Notes: generated by a model not told the origin, from the sequence alone. Counted from the first letter of the stretch, positions 33,923 through 43,697 are shown. The stretch is DNA of 64,000 nucleotides from Nocardia suismassiliense (GCF_900269665.1 NZ_LT985361.1:7104881-7168880); one strand, 5' to 3'. Made by a program: numbers and translations.

Positions 33923-35724
33923 CCGGCCGGCAGCGCGGCGACCATATCGCGGGTGACCGCGACCGCATTATCGGAGCTGCCACCCTTGACCAGCAGCGTC
34001 GCGAACGCGATATCCCCGCGGTAGCCGACGAACCACGAGTGCGACCCGCCGTCGACCTCGGCCTCACCGGTCTTGCCGTACACCTCCCCCTGATCGGCGA
34101 TCCGCTCCGCGGTGCCGCCGGTGACCACCCTGCGCATCATCGCCCGCAACCCAGTGATCACCTGCGGCGAGAAGGTCGTCAGCTCGCCATCGACCGTGGT
34201 GGTGCGGCCCGCGATCAGGTACGGCACGGGTACCGAACCGTGCGCGATGGTGGCCGCCATCAAGGCCATGCCGAGCGGGCTGACTACCACCTTGCCCTGG
34301 CCGATACCGTCCTCGGTGCGCTGGATCAGCTCGTCGGAGGGCGGCACCGAGCCGGAGAACGTCGGCAGTCCGGCCACCGTATAGCCCGGTCCGACACCGA
34401 GTTTCGCGGCGGCCGCGTGCAGCGCGTCGCCCGGCAGCCTGCTGGCCACGTTGGCGAAGGTGGTGTTGCACGACCGCTCATAAGCCGTGATCATCGGCAC
34501 GTCACCGACCGTGAACAGGTTGTAGTTGGGAATCATGCGTTCCCCGATGGTGATTCGGCTCGGGCACGGCAGCACCGTGTCCGGGGTGGCGAGGCCGGTG
34601 GACATCGCGGCGGCCGCGGTCACCGTCTTGAATACCGAACCCGGCGGATACTGCCCGATCGTCGCGACCGGCCCGTCCCGATCCGCCGCCTTGTTCTGCG
34701 CGATCGCCAGAATCGCACCGGTGGACGGGCGCAGCGCCACCATCATGGTCTGCTCTTCACGCAGGTCGACGGCGCGCTGCGCGGCGTTCTGCACATTGCG
34801 GTCGACGCTGAGCGAGAACGAGGGGGCCGGTTGCGACGGCACCTCGGTGAGCACGTCGGTGTCGGCGCCGTTCGCGTTCATGGTGACCACGCTCCAGCCC
34901 GCCTTGCCGTCCACCTCGGCGATCACGGTCTTGCGGATCTGAGCCAGCAAATCCGGGGCGAAGGCGCGGTCGGTGGGCACCAGGTCCCACTGCGTGCTGA
35001 TCACCACGCCGGGCAGGCCGATGAGATCGGTACTCACCTGGTCGAATTCGTTCTCACTGAGCAGTGCGACCGTGTACGCGCCGCTGGTCGCGGTGGCGGC
35101 GTCCCGGATGGATTCGGGCGTGAGCTGCGGGTCGAATCGGCGCAACGCTCCGGCGAGCACGGTCGCGACCGCGCCGGGGTCGCCGGCGTTCGCCGCGGTG
35201 AACGCCACCCGGGACACCTTGCCGGGCACCAGCACATCGCTGCCCGCCTGCTCGTTCACCCTGGCGCGCGGGGCCGGGGTGGACCGCAGCGACATCGTCT
35301 GCGTGTCACCGAGTTTGGGATGGATGTTCGAGGAGGTCCAGCGCACTTTCCAGCGACCGCCGCTGCGGCCCATCTGCAATTGCCCGGTGTAGCGCCAGGT
35401 CCGGTCCTTGGGGAGCCGCCACTCGTAGGTGTAGTCGACGGTCGCGGTGTCGCCGGTGACCCTGGACGAGCCGATGCGAGCGGTGAGCCGCTCGGCCTGC
35501 AGGTGATCCCAGGCCGAACCCATTGCCGCACCGGCCTTTTCGGGCTGGTTCGTGAGCTGAGCCGCGGCCGTCAGGTCGCGCTCGGCGAACGCCGCGACGA
35601 AGTCGTCGGCCGCGGGCACCGGTCCCTGCGGGCCGCGCGCACAACCCGCCGCGGGCACCGCGAGCAGCGCGACAGTGAGCGTGATGAGAAGCGGTGTTCT
35701 CAGCGGAGTAGTGCTAGTCGACAT
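33916..35724 (-). CDS. Penicillin-binding lipoprotein with MecA-type N-terminal domain (Rv2864c orthologue)
   Basis: A 602-aa class B-type transpeptidase. Lipobox A-A-G-C at Cys28; an NTF2-like MecA N-terminal domain at about 38-145, a dimerisation part, then the transpeptidase with active Ser363 in S-V-F-K, S-C-N at 418-420 and K-T-G at 551-553. It crosslinks peptidoglycan outside the membrane. The position next to GNAT, ispG and rip1 matches Rv2864c in M. tuberculosis, an orthologue usually described as a penicillin-binding lipoprotein. All catalytic motifs are intact. Confidence 0.9.
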   Translation of the reverse strand: MSTSTTPLRTPLLITLTVALLAVPAAGCARGPQGPVPAADDFVAAFAERDLTAAAQLTNQPEKAGAAMGSAWDHLQAERLTARIGSSRVTGDTATVDYTYEWRLPKDRTWRYTGQLQMGRSGGRWKVRWTSSNIHPKLGDTQTMSLRSTPAPRARVNEQAGSDVLVPGKVSRVAFTAANAGDPGAVATVLAGALRRFDPQLTPESIRDAATATSGAYTVALLSENEFDQVSTDLIGLPGVVISTQWDLVPTDRAFAPDLLAQIRKTVIAEVDGKAGWSVVTMNANGADTDVLTEVPSQPAPSFSLSVDRNVQNAAQRAVDLREEQTMMVALRPSTGAILAIAQNKAADRDGPVATIGQYPPGSVFKTVTAAAAMSTGLATPDTVLPCPSRITIGERMIPNYNLFTVGDVPMITAYERSCNTTFANVASRLPGDALHAAAAKLGVGPGYTVAGLPTFSGSVPPSDELIQRTEDGIGQGKVVVSPLGMALMAATIAHGSVPVPYLIAGRTTTVDGELTTFSPQVITGLRAMMRRVVTGGTAERIADQGEVYGKTGEAEVDGGSHSWFVGYRGDIAFATLLVKGGSSDNAVAVTRDMVAALPAGY

Positions 35725-35811
35725 CGATACCGATGGTAATAGCCAACACCGAGCAAACCATCGCGCCGCTCCGTGTTTCTTTCCACTGAAACGGTTTTCA
35801 GCGTAAACGGA

Positions 35812-36678
35812 TCAGTCGAGCAGGACCGTGGAGAAGGTAGCGATCTGCCGGAAGCCGACTCGGGAGTAGGCGCGGCGCGCGACTTCGTTGTAGTCGTTCA
35901 CATACAGGCTCGCGGTGCGGCCGGACGCGATGACCGCATTGGCGATGGCGGCGGTGCCCATGGTGCCGCGCCCGGTGCCGCGATGTTCGGGATGCACCCA
36001 GACACCTTGGATCTGGCCGGTGCGCCGGGACAGCGAACCGACCTCGGCCTTGAATACGACCTCGCCGTCCTCGAAACGTGCCCAGGCGCGGCCGGATTCG
36101 ATCAGGCTCTGAATGCGGCGACGGTAGCCGCGGCCACCGTCACCAGCGCGGGGATCCACACCGACTTCTTCGATGAACATGGCGATCGCGGCGCAGAGGT
36201 AGCGATCGAGTTCGTCCGGGCGCACCCGGCGCACGGTCGGGTCGGGAGCCACCAACGGCGGTTGGGTGAGGGCGAGCAGCGGCTGCTCGCCGCGTAGTTC
36301 CCGCTCCGGACCCCAATGGTCGGACAGCATCTCCCACAGCGGTAACGCCAGTTCACGACGTCCCACCACCGAGGAGGCGATGCGCGGCCACCGGATCGCC
36401 CGGTCCGCGAAGGCCCGCAGCGCATTGTGGTCACCGCGCAGCGGGATCAGGTTCGCACCCGAGAAACACAGCGACTCCGAAGGGCCGCCGCGACTCCACA
36501 GTTCACCCTGCCCGCACCTGGCCGTGTCCAGGCCGAATTCCTGGAGCCGGGCGGCGACCATGCACGAGGCCACCGGATCGGCATCCAGAATTCGCAGGAC
36601 CTGGCCCAGGTCCCGGTTCGCGAGCTGCCGCGCGGGAACGTACTTCGTCCTTCGCGTCGGCTCCAGCAGACTCCGCAC
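35812..36678 (-). CDS. DUF4081 GNAT acetyltransferase (Rv2867c orthologue)
   Basis: A 288-aa protein. The N-terminal half is the DUF4081 domain; the C-terminal half is a GNAT fold with the acetyl-CoA loop H-P-E-H-R-G-T-G-R-G-T-M and a later Y-V-N-D-Y-N-E-V-A-R-R-A-Y. Substrate unknown. Conserved position between the PBP and ispG in mycobacteria and nocardiae suggests an old functional link, but none is proven. The GTG start at 36678 is accepted for lack of a better one. Confidence 0.85.
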   Translation of the reverse strand: MRSLLEPTRRTKYVPARQLANRDLGQVLRILDADPVASCMVAARLQEFGLDTARCGQGELWSRGGPSESLCFSGANLIPLRGDHNALRAFADRAIRWPRIASSVVGRRELALPLWEMLSDHWGPERELRGEQPLLALTQPPLVAPDPTVRRVRPDELDRYLCAAIAMFIEEVGVDPRAGDGGRGYRRRIQSLIESGRAWARFEDGEVVFKAEVGSLSRRTGQIQGVWVHPEHRGTGRGTMGTAAIANAVIASGRTASLYVNDYNEVARRAYSRVGFRQIATFSTVLLD

Positions 36679-36811
36679 GGTGATAGCCTGCCACGAATAT
36701 CGACGATGTGGTACGGCTATGCCGAACGCAACAGTCGCAGGTGTGTCGAACTGAACCGGGCGAAGCGCACCTTCAGCCCCGCCCGGGCCTGGTGAAAGTT
36801 CGGCCGGCGGC

Positions 36812-37969
36812 TCAGCCGACCGTGACGACCGGTTCGCCCGCGCCCGCGTCCACGCCCATTTGCTCGGCGATGCGCAGCGCCTCCTCGATCAGGGTCTCCA
36901 CGATCATCGCCTCCGGCACGGTCTTGATGACCTCGCCCTTGACGAAGATCTGGCCCTTGCCATTGCCGGACGCGACACCGAGGTCGGCCTCGCGCGCCTC
37001 ACCGGGGCCGTTCACGACGCAGCCCATCACGGCCACCCGCAACGGCACCTCCATGCCTTCCAGTCCGGCACTGACCGCGTTCGCCAGCGTGTACACGTCC
37101 ACCTGGGCGCGGCCACACGACGGGCAGGACACGATCTCGAGCTTGCGCGGGCGCAGGTTCAGCGACTGCAGGATCTGGTCGCCGACCTTGATCTCCTCGG
37201 CGGGCGGCGCGGACAGCGAGACCCGGATGGTGTCGCCGATGCCCTCCGACAGCAGCGCGCCGAACGCCACCGCGGACTTGATGGTGCCCTGGAACGCCGG
37301 ACCCGCCTCGGTCACGCCGAGGTGCAGCGGGTAGTCGCTGCGCGCGGCCAGTTGCCGGTAGGCCTCCACCATGACCACCGGGTCGTTGTGCTTGACCGAG
37401 ATCTTGATGTCGCCGAAACCGTGGTCCTCGAACAGGCTGGCCTCCCACAGCGCGGATTCCACCAGCGCCTCCGGGGTGGCCTTGCCGTACTTCTCCAGCA
37501 TGCGCTTGTCCAGCGAACCGGCGTTGACGCCGATGCGGATCGGGATGCCCGCGGCGGCCGCCGCCTTGGCGACCTCGCCGACCCGGCCGTCGAATTCCTT
37601 GATGTTGCCCGGGTTCACGCGCACCGCGGCACAGCCCGCGTCGATCGCGGCGAAGATGTAGCGCGGCTGGAAGTGGATGTCGGCGATCACCGGGATCTGG
37701 CTCTTGCGGGCGATCGTCGCCAACGCGTCCGCGTCTTCCTGACGCGGACAGGCCACGCGCACGATGTCACAGCCGGAAGCGGTCAGCTCCGCGATCTGCT
37801 GCAGGGTGGCGTTGATGTCGTGGGTCTTGGTGGTGGTCATCGACTGCACGGAGATCGGGTGATCACTTCCGACCCCGACATTGCCCACCATCAACTGACG
37901 GGTCTTGCGTCGAGGAGCGAGAACGGCCGCAGGAGCGGCGGGCATCCCCAATCCGATTGTGCTGGTCAC
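36812..37969 (-). CDS. ispG: 4-hydroxy-3-methylbut-2-enyl diphosphate synthase
   Basis: A 385-aa iron-sulfur enzyme of the MEP pathway, converting MEcPP to HMBPP. GTG 37969 gives the M-T-S-T-I-G-L-G-M-P start common to actinobacterial GcpE. The barrel begins T-R-Q-L-M-V-G-N-V-G-V-G; the cluster cysteines are in S-C-P-S-C-G-R and V-M-G-C-V-V-N-G-P-G-E-A. It acts two steps before IPP/DMAPP. The order dxr, rip1, ispG on one strand is conserved with M. tuberculosis. Confidence 0.96.
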   Translation of the reverse strand: MTSTIGLGMPAAPAAVLAPRRKTRQLMVGNVGVGSDHPISVQSMTTTKTHDINATLQQIAELTASGCDIVRVACPRQEDADALATIARKSQIPVIADIHFQPRYIFAAIDAGCAAVRVNPGNIKEFDGRVGEVAKAAAAAGIPIRIGVNAGSLDKRMLEKYGKATPEALVESALWEASLFEDHGFGDIKISVKHNDPVVMVEAYRQLAARSDYPLHLGVTEAGPAFQGTIKSAVAFGALLSEGIGDTIRVSLSAPPAEEIKVGDQILQSLNLRPRKLEIVSCPSCGRAQVDVYTLANAVSAGLEGMEVPLRVAVMGCVVNGPGEAREADLGVASGNGKGQIFVKGEVIKTVPEAMIVETLIEEALRIAEQMGVDAGAGEPVVTVG

Positions 37970-38195
37970 CTTCGGCTGCCTACTTTCATACGTGCGGCCT
38001 CGCGCATCCGCGGCTCGCAAGCGCTCTGTACATTCCGGGCCGTTCGCTTTCCGAGCTTAGTCGCGCACGCCGAACGACCACCCTGTGACGCCCACGACAA
38101 CGTACTGCCCCCAAGCGCCGGCGACAGGGTACCTCTTCGCAGGCGAACAGCGGTGGTCGGTCCTCGACGGGACTCGTCCGGTCGAGTAAACGAAA

Positions 38196-39389
38196 TCAGA
38201 ACAGTTTGATCGGGTTGACGATGTCTGCGGCGAGGGTGAGCAGCATGTACGCACCGCCGATTACCACGACCACGTAGGTGGCGGGCAGCAGCTTCAGATA
38301 GTTGACGGGTGCGCCCGGGGCGAGCCCGCGCCAGCGGCGGAGGACGTCGCGGATCTTCTCGTAGATGACCACGGCGATGTGGCCGCCGTCGAGCGGCAGC
38401 AGCGGAAGGATGTTGAAGGCGCCGAGGAAGAAGTTCAGGCTGGCCAGCACCAGGATGAACATCCCCCAGAGTCCGCGCTCGGCGGTCTCGCCGCCGATCC
38501 GGCTCGCGCCGTAGACGCTGACCGGGGTCTCCGGGTCGCGTTCGCCACCGGTCACGGCCTCCCACAGCGACGCCACTTTCGCGGGCATCTGGGCAAGGGA
38601 CTGCACGGTGCGCACGGTGAGGTCACCGGTGAACGACAGCGAGGCCGGGATCGCGGTCAGCACGTTGTAGTCGGGGCTCTTCGGCAGTTCGCGGATGATG
38701 CCGACCGCGCTGACCTCGCGCTTCTCCCCTGTCTCGGTGTAGCGCACGACCCGCTCGGGATTCACTCGGAGCGTCAGCGACTGCCCGGCACGGTCGACCG
38801 TGTAGGTCATCTCTCCGGTCGCGTTCCTGGTTTCGGTGGTGAACTTGACCCAGCTGTCGACGGGCTTGCCGTTCACGGCGGTGATGGTGTCACCGATCTG
38901 CAGCCCTGCCTGTTGCGCGGGCCCGACGCCCGAGCACGGATTGGTGGTGCGATCCGGGTTCTCGTCGGACAGGCACTGCAATTCTCCGACCTTCACCGGC
39001 GGTTCGGTCAATATCGGCAGCCCCCAGCCGACCGCCATGATCACGATCAGGACGAAACCGAGCACGAAGTTCATCGCGATCCCGCCGGACATCACCACGA
39101 GTCGTTTCCACGTGGCCTGCCGGTACATCGCCCGGTCGATCTCGTCGGGCTCCAGTTCGTCCAGCGCGGTCATGCCCGCGATGTCACAGAACCCGCCCAG
39201 CGGCAGCGCCTTGAGGCCGTACTCGGTTTCACCGCGCCGGAACGAGAACACCTTCGGCCCGAAGCCGATGAAGTACCGCCGCACCTTCATACCGCTGGCC
39301 TGGGCGGCCCACATGTGCCCGCATTCGTGCAACGCGATCGATATCGTGATGCCAAGGGCGAACAGCACGAACCCCAACGCGTAGACCAT
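38196..39389 (-). CDS. rip1: Site-2 intramembrane metalloprotease (RseP/Rip1)
   Basis: A 397-aa membrane protease. H-E-C-G-H at residues 21-25 in the first membrane segment is the zinc site; a PDZ domain lies at about 125-225 (G-P-A-Q-Q-A-G-L-Q-I-G-D-T-I); the second zinc motif is L-L-P-L-D-G-G-H in a later membrane segment. ATG 39389 follows GGAGGG. In M. tuberculosis Rip1 cleaves anti-sigma factors and other membrane proteins. It is in the conserved dxr-rip1-ispG order, but 820 bp separate it from dxr here, most of it a minisatellite. Confidence 0.94.
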   Translation of the reverse strand: MVYALGFVLFALGITISIALHECGHMWAAQASGMKVRRYFIGFGPKVFSFRRGETEYGLKALPLGGFCDIAGMTALDELEPDEIDRAMYRQATWKRLVVMSGGIAMNFVLGFVLIVIMAVGWGLPILTEPPVKVGELQCLSDENPDRTTNPCSGVGPAQQAGLQIGDTITAVNGKPVDSWVKFTTETRNATGEMTYTVDRAGQSLTLRVNPERVVRYTETGEKREVSAVGIIRELPKSPDYNVLTAIPASLSFTGDLTVRTVQSLAQMPAKVASLWEAVTGGERDPETPVSVYGASRIGGETAERGLWGMFILVLASLNFFLGAFNILPLLPLDGGHIAVVIYEKIRDVLRRWRGLAPGAPVNYLKLLPATYVVVVIGGAYMLLTLAADIVNPIKLF

Positions 39390-39629
39390 GTGTTTAGCAG
39401 CCCTCCTGCATAGCGCAGCTCGCCTCGATGAAGTGCGACCGCCGGGTCGGCCGCCCACAAACCTGCACCCGCACATCCCGTCACGGCCGCGAGCACCCCG
39501 ACCACAGTAACCGGACCCCGCCCGACCCTGCGTATTCAGTGTGCCAGGCGGGGCTCACCAGGCGAGTCGATCCGCGGCAACGCGAGTTCGCCCTGCCGAT
39601 GATTGGCGCCGACGCGGAAGTTACACATG

Positions 39630-40235
39630 CGTACGCGGTTAGGCGGGCCGACTCAGGCGCTCACGCCAATTCGCGGACGGCCTCAGGCACCGCACCCGGT
39701 TCGCGGGCGGCGTCAAGCGCGCACTCGGGTTCGCAGGCGACCTCAGGCGTGCACCCCGGTTCGCGGGCGACCCCAAGCGCGCACTGGGCGACCCCGAGCG
39801 CGCACTGGGGTTCGTGGCCAGCCTCAAACGCGCACCCGGGTTCGCAGACGGTCTCGGGCACGCACCGGCACCACCGACGACCTCAGGCGCGTACGCCGTT
39901 AGCGGGCGACCTCAGGCGCGCATGCGGTTAGGCGTGGGCCTCGGGCGCGCACCCAGGATCGCGGGCGTCGTCAGGCGCGCATCCGGGATCCGGACGTCAT
40001 CAAGTACTCGCCCGGGATCGCAGGCGTTGCCAGGCACACAGCCCGGATCACCAGCGACCTCAGGCACACAGCCCGGATCACCAGCGACCTCAGGCACACA
40101 GACCAGTTCACCGACGACCCCAGGCAGACCAGCTCGGATCACGGAGGACCCAGACACGAACCCGGGGTTGCGGGCGGCGTCAAGCGACCACCGGCGCCAC
40201 CGACAATCTCAGCCACGCACTCGGGATCGGGCGAA
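39630..40235. repeat. Degenerate 30-bp minisatellite, about 20 units
   Basis: Consecutive units of 29-31 bp share a pattern near GGCGCGCACCCGGGATCGCG followed by GGCGACCTCA. Units 40031-40060 and 40061-40090 are identical; others differ by several bases and one is shortened. Both strands can be read through much of it as 10-residue protein repeats, which follows from the period. It fills the dxr-rip1 gap and reaches into the last codons of dxr. Confidence 0.85.
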
Positions 40236-41348
40236 GTCGCGGGCCCAGGTGTCGGCGGCGAGGACCTCCTCGAGGGAGTTCGGTTCGGTGCGCCACTGGT
40301 CGGCAGCCTCGATCGCGGCGGCCACGGTGCGGACGATGGCGGGGAAGCGGATGGCGCCGTCCAGGAACGCTTGTACCGCAACCTCATTGGCGGCGTTGTA
40401 GACGGCGGTGACGGTGCCGCCTGCTTCGCCGGCCCGGCGGGCGAGGTCGATCGCGGGGAAGACCTCGCTGTCGACGGGCTCGAAGGTCCAGGTGGCGGCG
40501 GTGCCGAAGTCGCAGGCCGCGGCGGCGCCCGGCACCCGGTCGGGCCAGCCGAGGGCCAGCGCGATGGGCAGTTTCATGTCCGGCGGGCTGGCTTGGGCGA
40601 GGGTGGAGCCGTCGGTGAAGGTGACCATCGAGTGCACGATCGACTGCGGGTGCACGGTGACGTCGATGCGGTCGTAGGGAATGCCGAACAGCAGGTGCGT
40701 CTCGATCAGCTCGAGCCCCTTGTTGACCAGCGACGCGGAGTTCAGCGTATTCATCGGACCCATCGACCAGGTCGGATGCGTCTTCGCCTCAGCGGGGTTC
40801 ACCGATTCCAGCATCTCGGTGGTCCAGCCGCGGAACGGTCCGCCGGACGCGGTGAGCACCAGCCGGTCCACCTCCTCGGCCCGCCCGCCGCGCAGGCACT
40901 GGGCGAGCGCGGAATGTTCCGAATCGACCGGCACGATCTGGCCGGGCGCGGCCGCGCGGGTGACCAGCGAGCCGCCCGCGACCAGCGATTCCTTGTTCGC
41001 CAGCGCGAGCCGGGTGCCCGACTGCAGGGTGGCCAGGGTCGGTTCCAGTCCGAGCGAGCCGACCAGCGCGTTGAGCACGACGTCGGCCTCGGTGCGGCGC
41101 ACCAGTTCGGTAGCCGCGTCCGGACCGGCCAGCTCCACCTCCAATTGCTGAGCGGCGGCCGGATCGGCGACAGCGACATTGCGCGTCCCGGTGGCGGCCA
41201 TCTGCGCGGCGAGCAGCTCGGTATTGCCGCCGCGCGCGGCCAGGCCGACCACCTCGAACCGGTCGGGGTTGGCGGCGATCACCTCGAGCGCTTGGGTACC
41301 GATGGATCCGGTACTGCCGAGGAGCAGGACTCTCACGATGTCGGACAC
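40209..41348 (-). CDS. dxr: 1-deoxy-D-xylulose 5-phosphate reductoisomerase
   Basis: A 379-aa enzyme of the MEP pathway, reducing and rearranging DXP to MEP with NADPH. N-terminal L-L-G-S-T-G-S-I-G-T-Q, then A-N-K-E-S-L-V, V-D-S-E-H-S-A (metal site) and P-T-W-S-M-G-P-M-N-T-L-N-S-A-S are diagnostic. The metal-binding and catalytic residues look intact. GTG 41348 is preferred to an in-frame start at 41408 from the expected N-terminus. The last few residues (R-S-R-V-R-G) fall in the minisatellite and may be repeat-derived. Confidence 0.95.
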   Translation of the reverse strand: MSDIVRVLLLGSTGSIGTQALEVIAANPDRFEVVGLAARGGNTELLAAQMAATGTRNVAVADPAAAQQLEVELAGPDAATELVRRTEADVVLNALVGSLGLEPTLATLQSGTRLALANKESLVAGGSLVTRAAAPGQIVPVDSEHSALAQCLRGGRAEEVDRLVLTASGGPFRGWTTEMLESVNPAEAKTHPTWSMGPMNTLNSASLVNKGLELIETHLLFGIPYDRIDVTVHPQSIVHSMVTFTDGSTLAQASPPDMKLPIALALGWPDRVPGAAAACDFGTAATWTFEPVDSEVFPAIDLARRAGEAGGTVTAVYNAANEVAVQAFLDGAIRFPAIVRTVAAAIEAADQWRTEPNSLEEVLAADTWARDFARSRVRG

Positions 41349-41524
41349 GGGTTCATTGTGGCGCACAAGAAAGTACGCGCAGTGCATACCCGTCCCGCCC
41401 GCTGTCATCGCCCGACCGGCGTGGCCGACTTACAACGACGCGCCGTCGTATGTCACGATATCGAGCAGCAGTCCATCGAGCGCGTACCGGAACCCGCGGT
41501 ACCCGAACCAGCTAAGGAGCGATC

Positions 41525-41794
41525 GTGGCCGCCACGGAACTCGAACCCGCCAGCACCGAGCGCGGCATCGTCACTCACGTGGACACCGCCGAGGTTCCCT
41601 CCGCAGAGTGGGGATGGAGCGGTGAGTCGCCCCGTACCTTCCGCATCGCCGGCTGGATCACCGCGTTCATCCTGCTTGCGATGATCATCGGTAACCACAA
41701 GGGGCGAGTCGAGGACATCTTCCTCATCGGTTTCGCCGCCGCCATCGTCGGCATTCTGGTCCGGGATTCGTTCCTGCGGCGCAAGCCTCGCTAG
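41525..41794 (+). CDS. DUF2631 membrane protein
   Basis: An 89-aa protein starting at GTG 41525 behind AAGGAG. A W-G-W-S-G-E-S-P-R-T motif precedes two hydrophobic segments at about residues 43-57 and 64-80. This is the DUF2631 family, which lies near dxr in mycobacteria as well. Function unknown. It is divergent from dxr with a 176-bp promoter region. Confidence 0.85.
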   Translation: MAATELEPASTERGIVTHVDTAEVPSAEWGWSGESPRTFRIAGWITAFILLAMIIGNHKGRVEDIFLIGFAAAIVGILVRDSFLRRKPR

Positions 41795-41805
41795 CTTTCC
41801 CTTTC

Positions 41806-41851
41806 AACGGCACTTGACCGTCGCGAGTAGCGGCCACGGTCAGGTGCCGTT
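41806..41851. terminator. Hairpin terminator after the DUF2631 gene
   Basis: AACGGCACTTGACCGT (41806-41821) pairs with ACGGTCAGGTGCCGTT (41836-41851): 15 of 16 pairs plus one wobble, 14-nt loop, starting 12 bp after the stop. Confidence 0.8.
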
Positions 41852-41932
41852 GATCATGGTGGACCCGCCGAATGCCCTGAGTTATACCGGCTTTCAGCAG
41901 GCCAGCGGGGTCGAGTACGGTGTGCGTCGAGA

Positions 41933-41960
41933 GGTCCGCGACTCACTCGAGTCGCGGACC
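41933..41960. promoter_or_regulatory. Perfect 11-bp hairpin upstream of a secreted protein gene
   Basis: GGTCCGCGACT and AGTCGCGGACC with a CACTCG loop. It ends 27 bp before the ATG at 41988. It could be a 5'-leader structure or, given the lack of a T run, an attenuator or operator. Confidence 0.5.
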
Positions 41961-41987
41961 TTCGCTGCTGACCTGTGAGGAACCCCC

Positions 41988-42305
41988 ATGCCCAAGATCT
42001 TCGCCGCCGCGCTGCTGACCGCCAGCGCCATCGGTTCCCTGCTCTTAGTTCCCGCCGCCCCGGCCCACGCCCAGTCCGACGCTTGCAACCGTGCCATCGT
42101 CGCGATCAACAAGGCCATCGACGGCTCCCCCGATGGTGTCATCGACGACGTCGTCGCACAGGCCCTCCACTTCACCCTGATGTCCCTCGATGCCCAAGGC
42201 GAAGAGAAGGCCGCCATCACCGGCTACGCCAACGCCCTGCTCGACGAAAACGTCACCGACCTGGACCCTTACACCACCGAACTCAACCGAGTCTGCGGCG
42301 CCTGA
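41988..42305 (+). CDS. Small secreted two-cysteine protein
   Basis: A 105-aa protein from ATG 41988 behind GAGGAA. The signal peptide ends A-P-A-H-A near residue 28. The mature 77 residues are helical and acidic, with one Cys near each end (S-D-A-C-N and R-V-C-G-A) that could form a single disulfide. Size and layout recall small mycobacterial secreted heme-binding proteins, but no sequence motif proves that. A 1.35-kb tandem array begins right after it. Confidence 0.65.
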   Translation: MPKIFAAALLTASAIGSLLLVPAAPAHAQSDACNRAIVAINKAIDGSPDGVIDDVVAQALHFTLMSLDAQGEEKAAITGYANALLDENVTDLDPYTTELNRVCGA

Positions 42306-42330
42306 CCGCTCCGGGAGTAGCGGCGTCGAG

Positions 42331-43680
42331 CGGGACACCAGGGTGCCCGCACTCCGATTCGCCGTCGCTACGTCCCAGGCGAGCGGCCACGCCGCGAAGC
42401 GGGACACGACGCACCGCTCACCCGCACTTCGCCGCCGCTACGTCCCGGCCAACCGGCCCGACGCCGCCAAGCGGGACATCACGCAGTGCTCACTCGCACT
42501 TTGCCGCCGCTATGCCCCGGCCAGCGCCCAGCCGCCGCCCAGCGGGCCTTGAGGCAGCGCTTCCCCCCACGTCACCGCCGCTCCGTCCCATTCGGCGAAA
42601 GGTGGTCCAGGGCACGGCCGCTCGATGGCGTCGAGCGGGACATGAAGCCGCGCGCACGCGCCATTTCCGCCGCTACGTCCCGGCAAGACCACCCGATGCC
42701 GTCGAAGGGGACATGACGCAGCGCTTACTCTCGATTCGCCGCCGCCATGTCCCGGCCAACGCCGCCCAGCGGGACACGACGCAGCGCTCACTCCCACTTC
42801 ACCGCCGCTACGTCCCGGCCAACCCGCCCAACGCCGCCCAACGGGACACGACACAGCGCTCACCCGCACTTCGCCGCCGCTACGTCCCGGCCAACCCGCC
42901 CAACGCCGCCGAACGGGACATGACACAGCACTCACTCCCACTTCACCGCCGCTACATCCCATTCGGCGAAAGGTGTTCCAGGGCACGGCCGCTCGATGGC
43001 GTCGAGCGGGACAGGAAGCCGCGCGCACGCGCCATTTCCGCCGCTACGTCCCAGGCAAGCCACCCGGCGGCATCGAGCGGGACATGACGCAGTGCTCACT
43101 CGCACTTTGCCGCCGCTACGTCCCGGCCAACCCGCCCGAGGCCGCCGAACGGGACATGACGCAGCACTTCGCCGCCGCTCCGCCTCATTCTGCGAAAGGT
43201 TGTGCAGGGCAAGGCCGCTCGATGGCGTCGAGCGGGACATGACGCGACGCGCACTCGCGATCTGCCGCCGCTACATCCCGGGCAAGCCACCCGATGCCAT
43301 CAAGCGGGACATGACCCGCGCCCCCGCACTTTGCCGCCACGACGTCCCGCTCGACGAAAGCTGAGCCCAGGCACGGCCACGCGATGCGGCGGTCGGGACA
43401 TGACGGCGCGCGCACTCGCGGTTGGCCGCCGCTACGTCCCGGGCAAGCCGCCCAATGCCGTCAAGCGGGACATGACGCAGCGCCCATTCGCAATTCGCCG
43501 CCGCTACGTCCCGAACAAGCCGAACGACGCCGTCGAGCGGGACATGGCGTAGCACGCACCCACGCTTTGCCGCCACGACGTCCCGCTCGACGAAAGGTGG
43601 TCCGGGGGTGGCTTATGCCGTCGGACGGGATATGACGGAGTGCGCACTCGCAGTTGCTGCCGCCATGTCCCCGCTCGACG
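42331..43680. repeat. 72-bp tandem array, about 18 units, with inverted GTCCCG/CGGGAC motifs
   Basis: Units recur with CGGGACATGACGC then about 25 bases, GCCGCTACGTCCCGG, and about 25 bases to the next CGGGAC. Successive CGGGAC motifs at 42770, 42842 and 42914 are exactly 72 bp apart; others vary slightly. Some units contain a longer insert with GGCGAAAGGTGGTCCAGGGC and GGCCGCTCGATGGCGTCGAG (near 42594, 42965, 43190, 43595). GTCCCG and CGGGAC can pair across the variable part. Both strands stay open for long spans because 72 is divisible by three. No spacer uniqueness or cas gene, so it is not CRISPR. Confidence 0.88.
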
Positions 43681-43697
43681 GACGAGTGGGGTGTGGG

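Noticed and set aside
39428..40401. Open frames over the 30-bp minisatellite
   Set aside because: Low-complexity Ala/Ser/Gly or Arg/Pro repeats generated by the DNA repeat; no start signal.
42331..43680. CRISPR array
   Set aside because: Units are longer, the variable parts are themselves repeated, no constant short repeat with unique spacers, no cas genes.
42331..43680. Repeat protein encoded by the 72-bp array (open on both strands)
   Set aside because: Openness follows from a period divisible by three and high GC; frames overlap on both strands and none has a ribosome site or keeps one frame through the whole array.
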